Source of the DNA: an uncultured Saprospiraceae bacterium | Lineage (GTDB): Bacteria; Bacteroidota; Bacteroidia; Chitinophagales; Saprospiraceae | Direction of reading: 5' to 3' | Length of the DNA: 44,677 bases | Assembly (NCBI GenBank): GCA_937941095.1 | Contig: CALDYJ010000062.1 | Location: 1 to 44,677 of the forward strand | Shown: positions 18,419 to 27,099 of the stretch, in pieces | Numbering within the stretch: position 1 is the stretch's first letter | How the letters are laid out: each line of letters begins with the position of its first letter | Notes under the pieces: model-generated | What the model was told of the DNA's origin: nothing | Seen by the model: the letters and a program-made list of their open reading frames with translations, nothing else | The model's database searches: none | Program-made: the position numbers and the translations under genes

Positions 18419-18569
18419 TTCGTTTAATTTTCTATTTGTACGTAAAAGTAAGCAAATTGTGTGCTATTTGTTTAATAATGGGTAGATCCTTGGGTTAAAA
18501 TCGCACATAAAAAATAAACTCTACTCATATATTGTTGTTTTAACAATTTAGACTTTCTTTACAAGCGAA

Positions 18570-20360
18570 TTGAACAATTTAAAATACCTTAATAAATACT
18601 TATTAAAATACAAAGGGCGCCTCCTTTTAGGGACCTTTTTTGTCTTTTTATCAAATTATTTCAGAGTCTGGCAGCCTAAATTTGTAAGAGAAGCCCTTGA
18701 CCTTGTTTATGACAATATAAACCTCATTGGATACTATGAAGATACTAGCATTCAAAGCCAAGTATTTGCCAGTTTTGGAAGGTCTTTGTTCTTATTTGGA
18801 GTTATCGTCGTAGTATTAGCCTTAATTACTGGTTTTTTCATGTATTGGATGCGGCAAACTGTAATTGTTGTTTCTAGGCTCATCGAATATGACCTTCGAA
18901 AAGAAATGTTTGCCAAATACGAAGATTTAGATTTAGCTTTCTATAAAAGAAACAAAACTGGTGATTTGATGGCCAGAATATCTGAAGATGTATCAAAAGT
19001 AAGAATGTACCTAGGTCCTGTCATCCTCTATGGACTGAACCTAACCAGTTTGACCGTATTGGTCGTTTACTCGATGTTTTCTGTCAATGCCACAATGAGT
19101 TTTTACAGCTTAGCTCCTCTACCCTTTTTGTCTATTTCTATATACTACGTCAGTAGCCTTATTAATAAAAAGAGTACACTCATTCAGCGTCAGCTGGCAA
19201 AGCTAAATGAAGTCTCTCAGGAAGTATATTCTGGTATTAGAGTTGTGAAATCCTATGTCCAAGAAAAAGCTATGTTTAAAGTTTTCACAAATCAAAGTGA
19301 AGACTACAAAGAAAAAGCAATGGGCCTTGCTAAAATTGACGCCATGTTTTTTCCACTGATGATTCTCTTAATAGGAATTAGCACAGTAATTACCGTATTA
19401 ATCGGAGGTGTCCAAGTAGCGAAAGGAGAAATCTCGCCAGGTAATATTGCAGAATTTGTTATCTATGTAAACATGCTAACTTGGCCAGTAACATCTATTG
19501 GATGGATAGCATCAATCATCCAACAAGCAGAAGCTTCTCAAAAGAGGCTGAATGAGTTTTTATTAGAAGATTCAAAAATTGTAAATAATCCTGTACATAA
19601 AAATATTGCAGGCAAAATCACCTTTGACCAAGTTAATTTTATCTACCCAGATACAGGGATCCAAGCTCTAAAGGACATTTCTTTTGAATTACAAAAAGGT
19701 CAAAAGATTGCTATTATTGGTAAAACGGGATCTGGAAAAACTACGATTGCAGACTTACTAGTTCGAATGTATGATGTGACAGATGGAAGGATTTTGCTTG
19801 ATGATAAAAATATTGAAGAATTTGACCTTTCTATACTAAGGAGAAGTATTGGATATGTCCCTCAAGATAATTTCTTATACTCTGACAGCATTGCTTCAAA
19901 CATAGCCTTTGGATTGGATGTGGAAGTGGAACAAAAAGAAATAGAGTATTACGCAAAATCTGCTGCAGTATATAATGACATCATTGGCCTTAAAAATGGC
20001 TTTGAGACCACGGTGGGAGAAAGAGGTGTGACCTTATCAGGCGGCCAAAAACAAAGAGTAACCATTGCAAGAGCTTTGATCAAGAAACCGGAAATTGTCT
20101 TATTAGATGATTGTTTGTCCGCCGTAGATGCTACGACTGAAAAAGAGATTTTAGGCTTCTTAGAAAAGGAACTAAAGGATAAAACAACAATAATCATTAC
20201 CCATAGGATCTATTCATTATTAAACTTTGACCAAATAATTGTACTCGAAAATGGGCGCATAATTGAAGAGGGAAATCATGAAGAACTCCTTAAAAATAAG
20301 GGTTTTTACTACGAGATGTACGAAAAACAACAACTAGAAGAGGAATCAATAAAAAGTTGA
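18570..20360 (+). CDS. ABC exporter, fused membrane and ATPase domains
   Basis: The product is 596 residues. The start is TTG at 18570, the only plausible start after an in-frame TAG at 18549. Residues 1-320 form a six-helix type I exporter membrane domain. The ATPase domain has Walker A IIGKTGSGKTT (about 381-391), LSGGQKQRVTIARAL (about 489-503), Walker B EIVLLDDCLSAVD (about 508-520; the usual Glu after the Walker B Asp is Asp here) and the switch His in ITHRI. It should work as a homo- or heterodimer in the inner membrane. The Asp in place of the catalytic Glu is typical of the degenerate half of heterodimeric exporters, so a partner may exist elsewhere. Substrate unknown. Confidence 0.88.
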   Translation: MNNLKYLNKYLLKYKGRLLLGTFFVFLSNYFRVWQPKFVREALDLVYDNINLIGYYEDTSIQSQVFASFGRSLFLFGVIVVVLALITGFFMYWMRQTVIVVSRLIEYDLRKEMFAKYEDLDLAFYKRNKTGDLMARISEDVSKVRMYLGPVILYGLNLTSLTVLVVYSMFSVNATMSFYSLAPLPFLSISIYYVSSLINKKSTLIQRQLAKLNEVSQEVYSGIRVVKSYVQEKAMFKVFTNQSEDYKEKAMGLAKIDAMFFPLMILLIGISTVITVLIGGVQVAKGEISPGNIAEFVIYVNMLTWPVTSIGWIASIIQQAEASQKRLNEFLLEDSKIVNNPVHKNIAGKITFDQVNFIYPDTGIQALKDISFELQKGQKIAIIGKTGSGKTTIADLLVRMYDVTDGRILLDDKNIEEFDLSILRRSIGYVPQDNFLYSDSIASNIAFGLDVEVEQKEIEYYAKSAAVYNDIIGLKNGFETTVGERGVTLSGGQKQRVTIARALIKKPEIVLLDDCLSAVDATTEKEILGFLEKELKDKTTIIITHRIYSLLNFDQIIVLENGRIIEEGNHEELLKNKGFYYEMYEKQQLEEESIKS

Positions 20361-20388
20361 AATTATTAGGTAAAAATCAATATTTACT

Positions 20389-20396
20389 TAAATTTG
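20389..20396 (+). promoter_or_regulatory. Candidate -7 element (TAAATTTG) before the PUR-alpha-like gene
   Basis: TAAATTTG fits TAnnTTTG and lies 43 bp before the GTG start at 20440. No convincing -33 TTTG is seen at the right distance, so this is a weak call. It would let this gene be expressed apart from the ABC exporter. Confidence 0.3.
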
Positions 20397-20439
20397 TATA
20401 GCTTAGCTATTAAATTTATAAACAAAACATCAACTGACA

Positions 20440-20871
20440 GTGGAAAACGACAAAAGTTTCGGACGAATGGAAAGTGTTTACTCTAATAAAGTTAGAGCTG
20501 GAAAAAGAAGAACTTACTTCTTTGACGTGAGAAAAACAAAAGGGGAAGACTACTACCTCACCCTAACAGAAAGCACCAAGAAATTTAATGGAGATGGTTA
20601 TGAAAGACACAAGATTTTCCTTTACAAGGAAGATTTTAACCGATTCATGGGAGGACTTGAAGACGCACTAAATCACATCAAAACGAATTTGATGCCTGAT
20701 TATGACTACGATGAATACGTAAAGAAACACAAGGAATGGGAAGAACAAAGAGCACTTGAAGCTGCTAATGAAGCAAATGCAACAGAAAGCTCAACAACTC
20801 CAGAAAACAGCACAGAAAGTAGCACTCCTTCAGAAAAGAGTGTGGATAGTGAAGATGATATAAGCTGGTAA
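20440..20871 (+). CDS. DUF3276 / PUR-alpha-like nucleic-acid-binding protein
   Basis: The product is 143 residues, starting with GTG. Residues 6-90 match the DUF3276 pattern: GRMESVYSNKVRAGKRRTYF at the start, then YYLTLTESTKK and HKIFLYKEDFNRF, two beta-rich PUR-like repeats. Bacterial members of this family bind single-stranded DNA or RNA. The last 40 residues are acidic and Ser/Thr-rich (low complexity) and are probably disordered. The protein is cytosolic. It is followed by a strong terminator hairpin, marking the end of this transcript. The biological role in Bacteroidota is not well settled. Confidence 0.85.
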   Translation: MENDKSFGRMESVYSNKVRAGKRRTYFFDVRKTKGEDYYLTLTESTKKFNGDGYERHKIFLYKEDFNRFMGGLEDALNHIKTNLMPDYDYDEYVKKHKEWEEQRALEAANEANATESSTTPENSTESSTPSEKSVDSEDDISW

Positions 20872-20892
20872 ATCTTTCTTTTATTATATTCT

Positions 20893-20929
20893 AAAGCGAA
20901 TCCAACTTTGTTGTATTCGCTTTTTTTAT
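20893..20929 (+). terminator. Intrinsic terminator after the PUR-alpha-like gene
   Basis: A near-perfect 14-bp stem (AAAGCGAATCCAAC pairing with GTTGTATTCGCTTT, one C-U mismatch) has a TTT loop and runs into a T-rich tract (TTTTTTTATTT). It begins 22 bases after the stop codon. Confidence 0.85.
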
Positions 20930-20938
20930 TTAAACCAT

Positions 20939-21454
20939 ATGCTATTTAATACAAAACGATTATTGGTTCGAAAACTAAACATTGGAGATGCACGACCATT
21001 TCACGAAATGGAAAGTAATCCAAATGTAAAGCTGTATACCGGAGGGGAAACCCGAAACTATGAAGGTGATCTTGAGATGCTTGAGGATCTTATTCAAAAG
21101 TATACGCTAAAAGATAATGGCTTTTGGATTTGGGCAGTAGAAGACTTAGCACTTAATGAGTTTGTGGGAACTGTTGCCATTATTGTAGATGATAAAAATG
21201 AAGCAGAAATAGGCTACCGATTTTTAGAACAATATTGGGGCCGAGGTTATGGAAAAGAAATCTGTCCTGCCTTGATTAATCATGGCATCAAAAGTATGGG
21301 GCTAAATGCAATGTATGCTTATGTCGATAAAAGAAATACTGCATCCGTTAAAATATTAGAGGAATCCAATTTGGAATTTATTAAAGAATATTGGAATGAA
21401 GAAGATCAGTGTACGGACCGTTATTATAAAAAAAACTCAGACGCTAACAGCTAG
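20939..21454 (+). CDS. GNAT-family N-acetyltransferase (RimJ/RimL-like)
   Basis: The product is 171 residues. The N-terminal TKRLLVRKLNIGDARPFHEM pattern is characteristic of the RimJ/RimL branch of GNAT. The acetyl-CoA loop is the EQYWGRGYGKEICPAL segment (about 97-112), and AYVDKRNTASVKILEESNLEF (about 131-151) is the conserved C-terminal helix and strand. It transfers an acetyl group to an N-terminal amine or small-molecule amine; the substrate is unknown. The ATG at 20939 lies just beyond the terminator of the preceding gene, so it needs its own promoter. Confidence 0.85.
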   Translation: MLFNTKRLLVRKLNIGDARPFHEMESNPNVKLYTGGETRNYEGDLEMLEDLIQKYTLKDNGFWIWAVEDLALNEFVGTVAIIVDDKNEAEIGYRFLEQYWGRGYGKEICPALINHGIKSMGLNAMYAYVDKRNTASVKILEESNLEFIKEYWNEEDQCTDRYYKKNSDANS

Positions 21455-21490
21455 GAAACGCCTGAGATTGAAATAGCCTATACTTGAAGG

Positions 21491-21507
21491 TAAACACAAA
21501 GTGTTTA
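21491..21507. terminator. Short hairpin between convergent GNAT and TPR genes
   Basis: TAAACAC, loop AAA, GTGTTTA is a perfect 7-bp stem in the 85-bp gap between two convergent genes. It is followed on the plus strand by an AT-rich, T-rich stretch. It could end either transcript. Confidence 0.4.
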
Positions 21508-21539
21508 TAAATTTGTTTTCGTTTTGATTTGAGTAATGA

Positions 21540-22031
21540 TCAATTTGTAGCCAAATCGATCATTGCTTGTATTGCTAAGATTTCATCATTAGAAAAATTA
21601 GGGTTATACAGCAGCCTTTTAAGCTCCTTGCTAGCCAAATCCAAATGGCTGGTATCTTTTTGCCTTAGATAACATAATGCTTTGTTATACCTGACCCAAT
21701 GGATTAAAGGGTATCGATTGTACTTTTCAATTTTTTCAAACTCTTTAATCGCTTTTCCATATTCACCAAGATTCATAAGACTCATCGCTAAATGATACCT
21801 GAGTTGAGGAATGTTTCCATAGGTTTTTAAAAGGCTACTAAAAACTACCTTGCTTTTTTCATAATCACCTTCGACAAATAATTGTCTTGCAATAAGAAGG
21901 CTGTCAGAATAAGTGCAGTGTAATCGTTGTTCATTTTTTGTTAGGTCTTGTTTAAAAAAATAGTTGTTTTTAATTTGTCCGTTTGTTTTCGTTAAAAGAA
22001 ATAGACAGGTAAAGAACAAAATTGATTTCAT
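21540..22031 (-). CDS. Small exported TPR protein
   Basis: The product is 163 residues from the ATG at 22031, where MKSILFFTCLFLLTKTNGQ makes a clean signal peptide; an ATG at 22049 would add six residues ahead of it. Residues about 50-110 show two TPR units (ARQLFVEGDYEKSKVVFSSL and RYHLAMSLMNLGEYGKAIKE). It should be a periplasmic or secreted protein-interaction module. It lies 138 bases behind the response regulator on the same strand and may be the third gene of the histidine kinase/regulator unit. No enzyme motif is present. Confidence 0.65.
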   Translation of the reverse strand: MKSILFFTCLFLLTKTNGQIKNNYFFKQDLTKNEQRLHCTYSDSLLIARQLFVEGDYEKSKVVFSSLLKTYGNIPQLRYHLAMSLMNLGEYGKAIKEFEKIEKYNRYPLIHWVRYNKALCYLRQKDTSHLDLASKELKRLLYNPNFSNDEILAIQAMIDLATN

Positions 22032-22169
22032 TTTAAATTGGTTTTCCATGATCCGAATTTTAATTAATAAATGCTTAACTCACTTTACAAAGATGTGGCT
22101 GTCCAAAATAAAAAACAAAATAAGTGTGTGTAACTTAAGTAGTAAGCGTTTATTCGAATGGGTGGATTA

Positions 22170-22814
22170 CTAAACTCGATTATGACCTAGCCATTTATTA
22201 ATGGCTTCTGTCCTGTTGTTAACCGACAGTTTTTTGTAAATGCGGTTGATGTGTTGTTTGAGACCTCCTTCTGTAATCTGTGGACTTAATCTTTGGGCAA
22301 CTTCTTTATACAGTAGTCCTTGAGAAAGAAGTTGTAGTATTTCTATTTGTCGTGCCGTAAGTTTTTCAACATTGTCGTTGCTTTTTCCGAACTTGTGAAA
22401 ACTTTCCAACACTTTTTTGGCAATGACTCTAGACATTGGCGCTCCTCCGTTTAAAAGATTTCTAATGGCATCAATTGCTCCTTTAGTTCCTCCCTCTTTT
22501 AAAATGTATCCATTAGCTCCAGACTTTAATGCTTCAAATACTTTTGTATCTTGTTCAAATACTGTAAACATTAAAAAAAGCAAATCTGGCTTTTTTTGTT
22601 TTATTCGTAACATACACTCAATTCCATTCATAAATGGAAGTCCGATGTCCATCAAAACCACATCTACTTCTATTTTTGGAATTTCGATTAAGGCATCTTC
22701 TGCAAAACCGTAATGCCCCACACAACTTAAATCTTCTTCGTCACCTATTCTTTCACATAAGGCGTTTCTGATTTCTTCGATGTCCTCCACTATGGCTATT
22801 CTAGCGATTTTCAT
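22170..22814 (-). CDS. NarL/LuxR-type response regulator
   Basis: The product is 214 residues from the ATG at 22814; the longer frame starts at a TTG five codons upstream and is unlikely. The receiver domain (1-120) has the acidic pair in IVEDIE, the phospho-acceptor Asp56 in LMDIGLP, a Thr in MFTVFE and the Lys of GYILKEG. The C-terminal helix-turn-helix of the LuxR type spans about 148-210 (LTARQIEILQLLSQGLLYKEVAQ, then GLKQHINRIYKKL). It is the DNA-binding partner of the large histidine kinase encoded 82 bases upstream. Targets are unknown. Confidence 0.92.
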   Translation of the reverse strand: MKIARIAIVEDIEEIRNALCERIGDEEDLSCVGHYGFAEDALIEIPKIEVDVVLMDIGLPFMNGIECMLRIKQKKPDLLFLMFTVFEQDTKVFEALKSGANGYILKEGGTKGAIDAIRNLLNGGAPMSRVIAKKVLESFHKFGKSNDNVEKLTARQIEILQLLSQGLLYKEVAQRLSPQITEGGLKQHINRIYKKLSVNNRTEAINKWLGHNRV

Positions 22815-22895
22815 ATGACAAATATACAAAAGTGAGATTTACCTAGGTATGTAACTTTAGTTATCAATGTAATTTCGGGCATTGGCCTTTAGCAA

Positions 22896-25800
22896 TTAGC
22901 TCTTTTGATTGTATCCAAGATCACTTTTCAAGCTAAGCGATACTACTGTGCCTTGGCTTTCACCTGAGTCGATATCCAGCACAGCATCTATTTCTTTTGC
23001 TCTTTTTCTCATACTATAAAGCCCTCTTCCTCTTTTTAAATCCGAAGCAGCTGGTAGACCTTTTCCATTATCCGCTACATTAAATTTAAATGAATTGTTT
23101 TCATAACTCAAAGTTATCTGTGCGAAACTTGCTTGAGCATGTTTAACTATATTGTGCAAGCTCTCTTTATAAATCAAGAAAATATTTCTTCTAGTCATAC
23201 CGCTAATTTCTACTTCATCTTTCAAAACAACTTTTTCGAAATCGAATTTTATATTATTTAGAGGTAAATAATCATTCGCGTAATTTTCCATTTGGATAAG
23301 CAAACTTTGCAATTTGTTATTGTTTGTATCCAAGGCCCAAATAATTTCTCTCATGCTTGAGATCAAATTAGTGGAAGCTTCTGACACTTTTTCTAAATGT
23401 TTAATTCTCCTTGGAGAATCTGGTTCATTGATTAATTCTTCGCTTAAGAACTTTATTACAGAAAGTCCAGATCCCATATCGTCATGCAATTCATCCGCGA
23501 TGCGGTTTCGTTCTTGTGCTTGTGCATTTAACTTAGCAAGTTGTAGCTTTTGTTCTCTTAGTTTTCGTTGTACATATATCCGGGTCATGCCATAAATGCT
23601 TAGTCCAAGCATCAAGAAAATGAGTCCTTGGAACCAAATTTTTTGGTAATAAGGTTTATCTATGGTAAAAGGATATGAAAGGATTTCACTTCTAATATTG
23701 TTCGGATTTACGGAGAGTAGTTCTAAAGTATAGGTCCCAGGTTTTAGTCTATCATAATGAAAGTATGCTCCGTTTTCTGTTTTTATGTATTCATCTTCCA
23801 ACTTCTTAATCCTCCTGAACAATTTAGTTTCCTTACTTGAATATTTATCTTTTCCAATTGCTTTAAATGAAATGTTGTTTTGTGATGCTTTAAGCACTAG
23901 ATCTTTTCCAACATTAATTTTTGCAATCCTGTTGTTGATTTTCTTTTCTGTCAATTCAATCAAAGGTTTCGACAGATTGCTAGGCAAAGAATCAGGATTA
24001 AATTTTAGTAAACCTTGATTAGTACCCATCCATATATTTTTATGGCTATCCAGAATTGGTTTCCGAAGAGAAAATTTAGGGTTCAACAAACCTTGTCTTT
24101 GATTGAAAATGGTCTCTTCATTATTTGCAATATCAAAACTATGAACACCTTTTTTACTTCCAAAGAATACTTTGTTGTTATGAACTATTGGGCTAGAGGC
24201 ATTGTAATCATTCTCCCAAATTCCTATTTTATTATTTACATTTAATTTGTCATCAATTACAAAATGAATTCCTTCTTCTGATGAAAAAATATAATTATTT
24301 GAATCAAAGGATTGAATGTCGTAAATCACCCCTTTTACATCATAAATATTTTTTAAATGGTAAATGTCATTATTCCTTTCAAGTTGATAAACAGACTTAT
24401 TATCTTGATTGACAAAAGTAACAGCGTCTAAAACGAACATAACTTGACCAGCTATTCCAAAATGCAAAGCATCCTCAGCGCCTTCAATTACAAATTCATA
24501 TTTTTCAGGATTCAGATTATCCCCATTCAAATTAAGCGTATAAAATCCATCTAAACACGATAAAATTAAATTGTTCTTACCTAAAGAATCGACTCGTCGG
24601 ATGATGGTATTAAATTCTGCTACCTTGGTCCATTTATTTTCTGTCTTGTTATACCTGAATAGAAGATTATCACCAGATACCCACAGCGTATTATCTATTT
24701 GTTCTAGGCAACGAAACTTTAAAAAACCAAAATCATCGCTTTTGAAATCTTCTATTGAAAAATGATTTATGATTTCACCATCTAAAGAAGTTTGATATAA
24801 ACCATTGTTTAAAGTAGTAAACCAAATATCTCCATGATTGTCTGTACTGATGTCTTCAACAACAAGGCTATCTAATAATGTATCGAAATAATTCTTTTTT
24901 TTAAGGTCAAAATCAATGGCAATGACACCTTTGTTAAGTAAATCTATCCATATGCTACCATCCCGATTTAAGTTGATGTCTCTAGCTAAATTTAAATTGA
25001 TTTTTGAATTGTCTAATTTAAGCTTTGAGAAATCTTTTGTTTTTTTATTTAAGGTCCAGACGCCGTGTCTAAAGGTAGAAAGCATTAGTGTGCTTTCATC
25101 CAAATAAACTAAATCACTAATTTTTATTTCTTTTAAATTTGGTAATGGGATTCTACTTGTTGCAATGGTTTTAAACAAATCAATCTTTATTATTTCATGG
25201 TCGCAAGCTATCCAAATAAAGTTATCTTCAAATAGAAGTTTTGGAATCCTACTGTTGCTATTAGAGGACACAACTGTGCTGCTATTAATCCATTTATCTC
25301 CAACCAATCTATGAATCTCAATTTCAGATCCGAAATATGGTGTTCCAGCGATCATGACTACTTTTCCACCCGCATTTGTTTTTATAGCAAATCTTTTTGC
25401 TGAAGTTTTTATTTTGGGAGATTCCATAAATTTCTTCTGGGCAACATCAAATATTTTTATCTCATCTTTAACCTTCAACCAAATCTGATTCTTCAATGAG
25501 GAATAGTAAAACACATGGTATTCCTCTTGGATTGCTTCCTTAGAAGGATCCATGCATTGAAAAAATTCAAAAGAATTCGTCTTATAATTGAATTTATTTA
25601 GTGCGACAAAAGTGGAAAACCAAATGTCTCCATCTATGTCTTCAAAAAAATCGCTTTGGATGTTTTTACCTTTTAAACTTCCACTTTTAAATTCATCTTC
25701 TTGAAAATTAATCACCTGTAAACCATCAAATCTATTGAGTCCATTTATGGAACTGATCCATACATTATTTTTTGTATCAGTATAATTAAAACTATTATAA

Positions 25801-25952
25801 GTGGCATCTAAAATTCCTTCATCCTTTGCTAAGGCATGCAAGAGATGTGCGGAATTATTCATTTGTGACATGGCATAAGTAGAGCACATGATACATGACA
25901 CTAGAAGAATAGTAATTTTTTTTAAAATGATATAATTATTAATCGATGACAA
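22896..25952 (-). CDS. Propeller-type sensor histidine kinase
   Basis: The product is 1018 residues. A signal peptide (about 10-30, with a TYAMSQ cleavage region) precedes a long periplasmic sensor of two-component-regulator propeller repeats, recognisable by recurring Ile-Trp-(Ile/Phe)-(Gly/Ser/Thr) turns (for example NVWISSINGLNRFDG, DIWFTTLNNGLY, NIWMGTNQGLLKF). A Y_Y_Y-like domain follows (about 680-765), then a membrane helix at about 773-795. The cytosolic part has a HisKA_3 domain with the phosphorylated His near 822 (ERNRIADELHDDMGSG) and an ATPase domain with NGKGLP and GRGLYSMRKRA. The start appears to be TTG; no ATG precedes the signal peptide. It should sense an extracellular or periplasmic ligand, often a carbohydrate in related proteins, and phosphorylate the NarL-type regulator. 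Confidence 0.88.
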   Translation of the reverse strand: MSSINNYIILKKITILLVSCIMCSTYAMSQMNNSAHLLHALAKDEGILDATYNSFNYTDTKNNVWISSINGLNRFDGLQVINFQEDEFKSGSLKGKNIQSDFFEDIDGDIWFSTFVALNKFNYKTNSFEFFQCMDPSKEAIQEEYHVFYYSSLKNQIWLKVKDEIKIFDVAQKKFMESPKIKTSAKRFAIKTNAGGKVVMIAGTPYFGSEIEIHRLVGDKWINSSTVVSSNSNSRIPKLLFEDNFIWIACDHEIIKIDLFKTIATSRIPLPNLKEIKISDLVYLDESTLMLSTFRHGVWTLNKKTKDFSKLKLDNSKINLNLARDINLNRDGSIWIDLLNKGVIAIDFDLKKKNYFDTLLDSLVVEDISTDNHGDIWFTTLNNGLYQTSLDGEIINHFSIEDFKSDDFGFLKFRCLEQIDNTLWVSGDNLLFRYNKTENKWTKVAEFNTIIRRVDSLGKNNLILSCLDGFYTLNLNGDNLNPEKYEFVIEGAEDALHFGIAGQVMFVLDAVTFVNQDNKSVYQLERNNDIYHLKNIYDVKGVIYDIQSFDSNNYIFSSEEGIHFVIDDKLNVNNKIGIWENDYNASSPIVHNNKVFFGSKKGVHSFDIANNEETIFNQRQGLLNPKFSLRKPILDSHKNIWMGTNQGLLKFNPDSLPSNLSKPLIELTEKKINNRIAKINVGKDLVLKASQNNISFKAIGKDKYSSKETKLFRRIKKLEDEYIKTENGAYFHYDRLKPGTYTLELLSVNPNNIRSEILSYPFTIDKPYYQKIWFQGLIFLMLGLSIYGMTRIYVQRKLREQKLQLAKLNAQAQERNRIADELHDDMGSGLSVIKFLSEELINEPDSPRRIKHLEKVSEASTNLISSMREIIWALDTNNNKLQSLLIQMENYANDYLPLNNIKFDFEKVVLKDEVEISGMTRRNIFLIYKESLHNIVKHAQASFAQITLSYENNSFKFNVADNGKGLPAASDLKRGRGLYSMRKRAKEIDAVLDIDSGESQGTVVSLSLKSDLGYNQKS

Positions 25953-26053
25953 TCAGTTTTCTTTTTTTTTAAAATGTATAGATTTAGTTACAATTTTACT
26001 TATTCTCCTAAATGGTAGGCAGAAATTTTTAAAGTTTTAAGTAAATTAGGTTA

Positions 26054-26061
26054 TCAAATTT
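26054..26061 (-). promoter_or_regulatory. Candidate -7 element (TAAATTTG on the minus strand) for the kinase operon
   Basis: On the minus strand TAAATTTG fits TAnnTTTG about 100 bases before the kinase start. An ATTG lies about 16 bases further upstream as a possible -33 element. The spacing is slightly short, so confidence is low. Confidence 0.3.
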
Positions 26062-26086
26062 ATTATCTAACTAAAATACAATTAAA

Positions 26087-26983
26087 ATGGCTAACCAAAA
26101 TATTGGAATAGGATTTCCAGTAGATCGAGTTGAATCCTTTTTGGATGATTCTCACAAACCGGATAATCACAGTTTAATCGGCATAGTGTTCGGAAGGGTC
26201 CAACAATCAGACACATCCTTTAAAAATTTTCCAGATCACATTGAAATATGCCAAATTTATTCATCAAATGATACTACCCCCATTACCTATCAGAAACGTA
26301 GAATTGAATTATTGGATGCGGGAACAAAGTCTCCTTTAAAATTTTGGATTTATGAAGAAAAAGAATTTACTGACAATGCTCAACCAACTCCGAATACTTA
26401 TAAAAAATTAGTTCCAACTGCAAGGGCAGCTTCCGTTGGTGCTGATGATGTTATTGAGCATTCTACAAAAGGAAGAGATGATGGAGAAGAAGAAATGGAA
26501 TTTGTTTTTTTTCCTGTAAGTGAGATAAGAATCTTAAAATCTTATTTAACATTAGAAGATGACCGATTAGTTATATCTGGAGGTATTTATAATCATGGTT
26601 CAACTGCTTTTTTAAATAGTCAAACAGATGGAGATCAAGAATTTCCTACCATGGTGGCAGAAGTAAAAAGTAATGGCACTGATTCCACGCCACCTGAAAC
26701 TGGTCCAAGTATCCCTAATTTTTCTTTAGGCTCTCCTTGTCCTCCAGTTTGGTTTGCTCCACCTGATGGTGGTAGTGTTACATTTAAGAAGCTTGGTTCA
26801 GCAATACCAGATAATCAATTAAAAGGTATTTTTGATGCAAGACTACTTGACAATCTTACGAGACATTATGGTAATCATCATAAACTTATTGGGGAACAAG
26901 AATTTTTAAACAATGTTAAGCAAAGCTGGATAGAATTTATCAATCGATCCTTACTTGAACGTGGAAAACGACGCCGAGGATAA
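26087..26983 (+). CDS. Unrecognised protein, no assigned family
   Basis: The product is 298 residues with no signal peptide and no membrane helix. Three parts can be seen. Residues about 1-160 are a mixed, strand-rich domain (GIGFPVDRVESFLDD, then SLIGIVFGRVQQSD). A Pro/Ser/Gly-rich linker spans about 195-235 (TPPETGPSIPNF and PCPPVWFAPPDGG). A helical tail (about 250-298) ends in a strongly basic stretch (LLERGKRRRG). It has normal codon use and a clear ATG, so it is very likely real. It stands alone, divergent from the kinase operon and followed by a strong convergent terminator. No function is proposed. Confidence 0.65.
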   Translation: MANQNIGIGFPVDRVESFLDDSHKPDNHSLIGIVFGRVQQSDTSFKNFPDHIEICQIYSSNDTTPITYQKRRIELLDAGTKSPLKFWIYEEKEFTDNAQPTPNTYKKLVPTARAASVGADDVIEHSTKGRDDGEEEMEFVFFPVSEIRILKSYLTLEDDRLVISGGIYNHGSTAFLNSQTDGDQEFPTMVAEVKSNGTDSTPPETGPSIPNFSLGSPCPPVWFAPPDGGSVTFKKLGSAIPDNQLKGIFDARLLDNLTRHYGNHHKLIGEQEFLNNVKQSWIEFINRSLLERGKRRRG

Positions 26984-26989
26984 ATGGTT

Positions 26990-27023
26990 TAAATTTTCTT
27001 CCTCAAAAGAGGAGGAAAATTTA
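26990..27023. terminator. Strong bidirectional terminator hairpin
   Basis: A 15-bp stem with one wobble pair (TAAATTTTCTTCCTC against GAGGAGGAAAATTTA) and an AAAA loop lies between two convergent genes, 7 bases after the plus-strand stop. A/T-rich flanks supply U-tracts in both directions. Confidence 0.75.
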
Positions 27024-27099
27024 TTTGCAAAGAAGAAGGAGTATTAAACCACTCACACTATTCACTAAGTTTTATAGAAAAAAACGATGATTGACAAAA

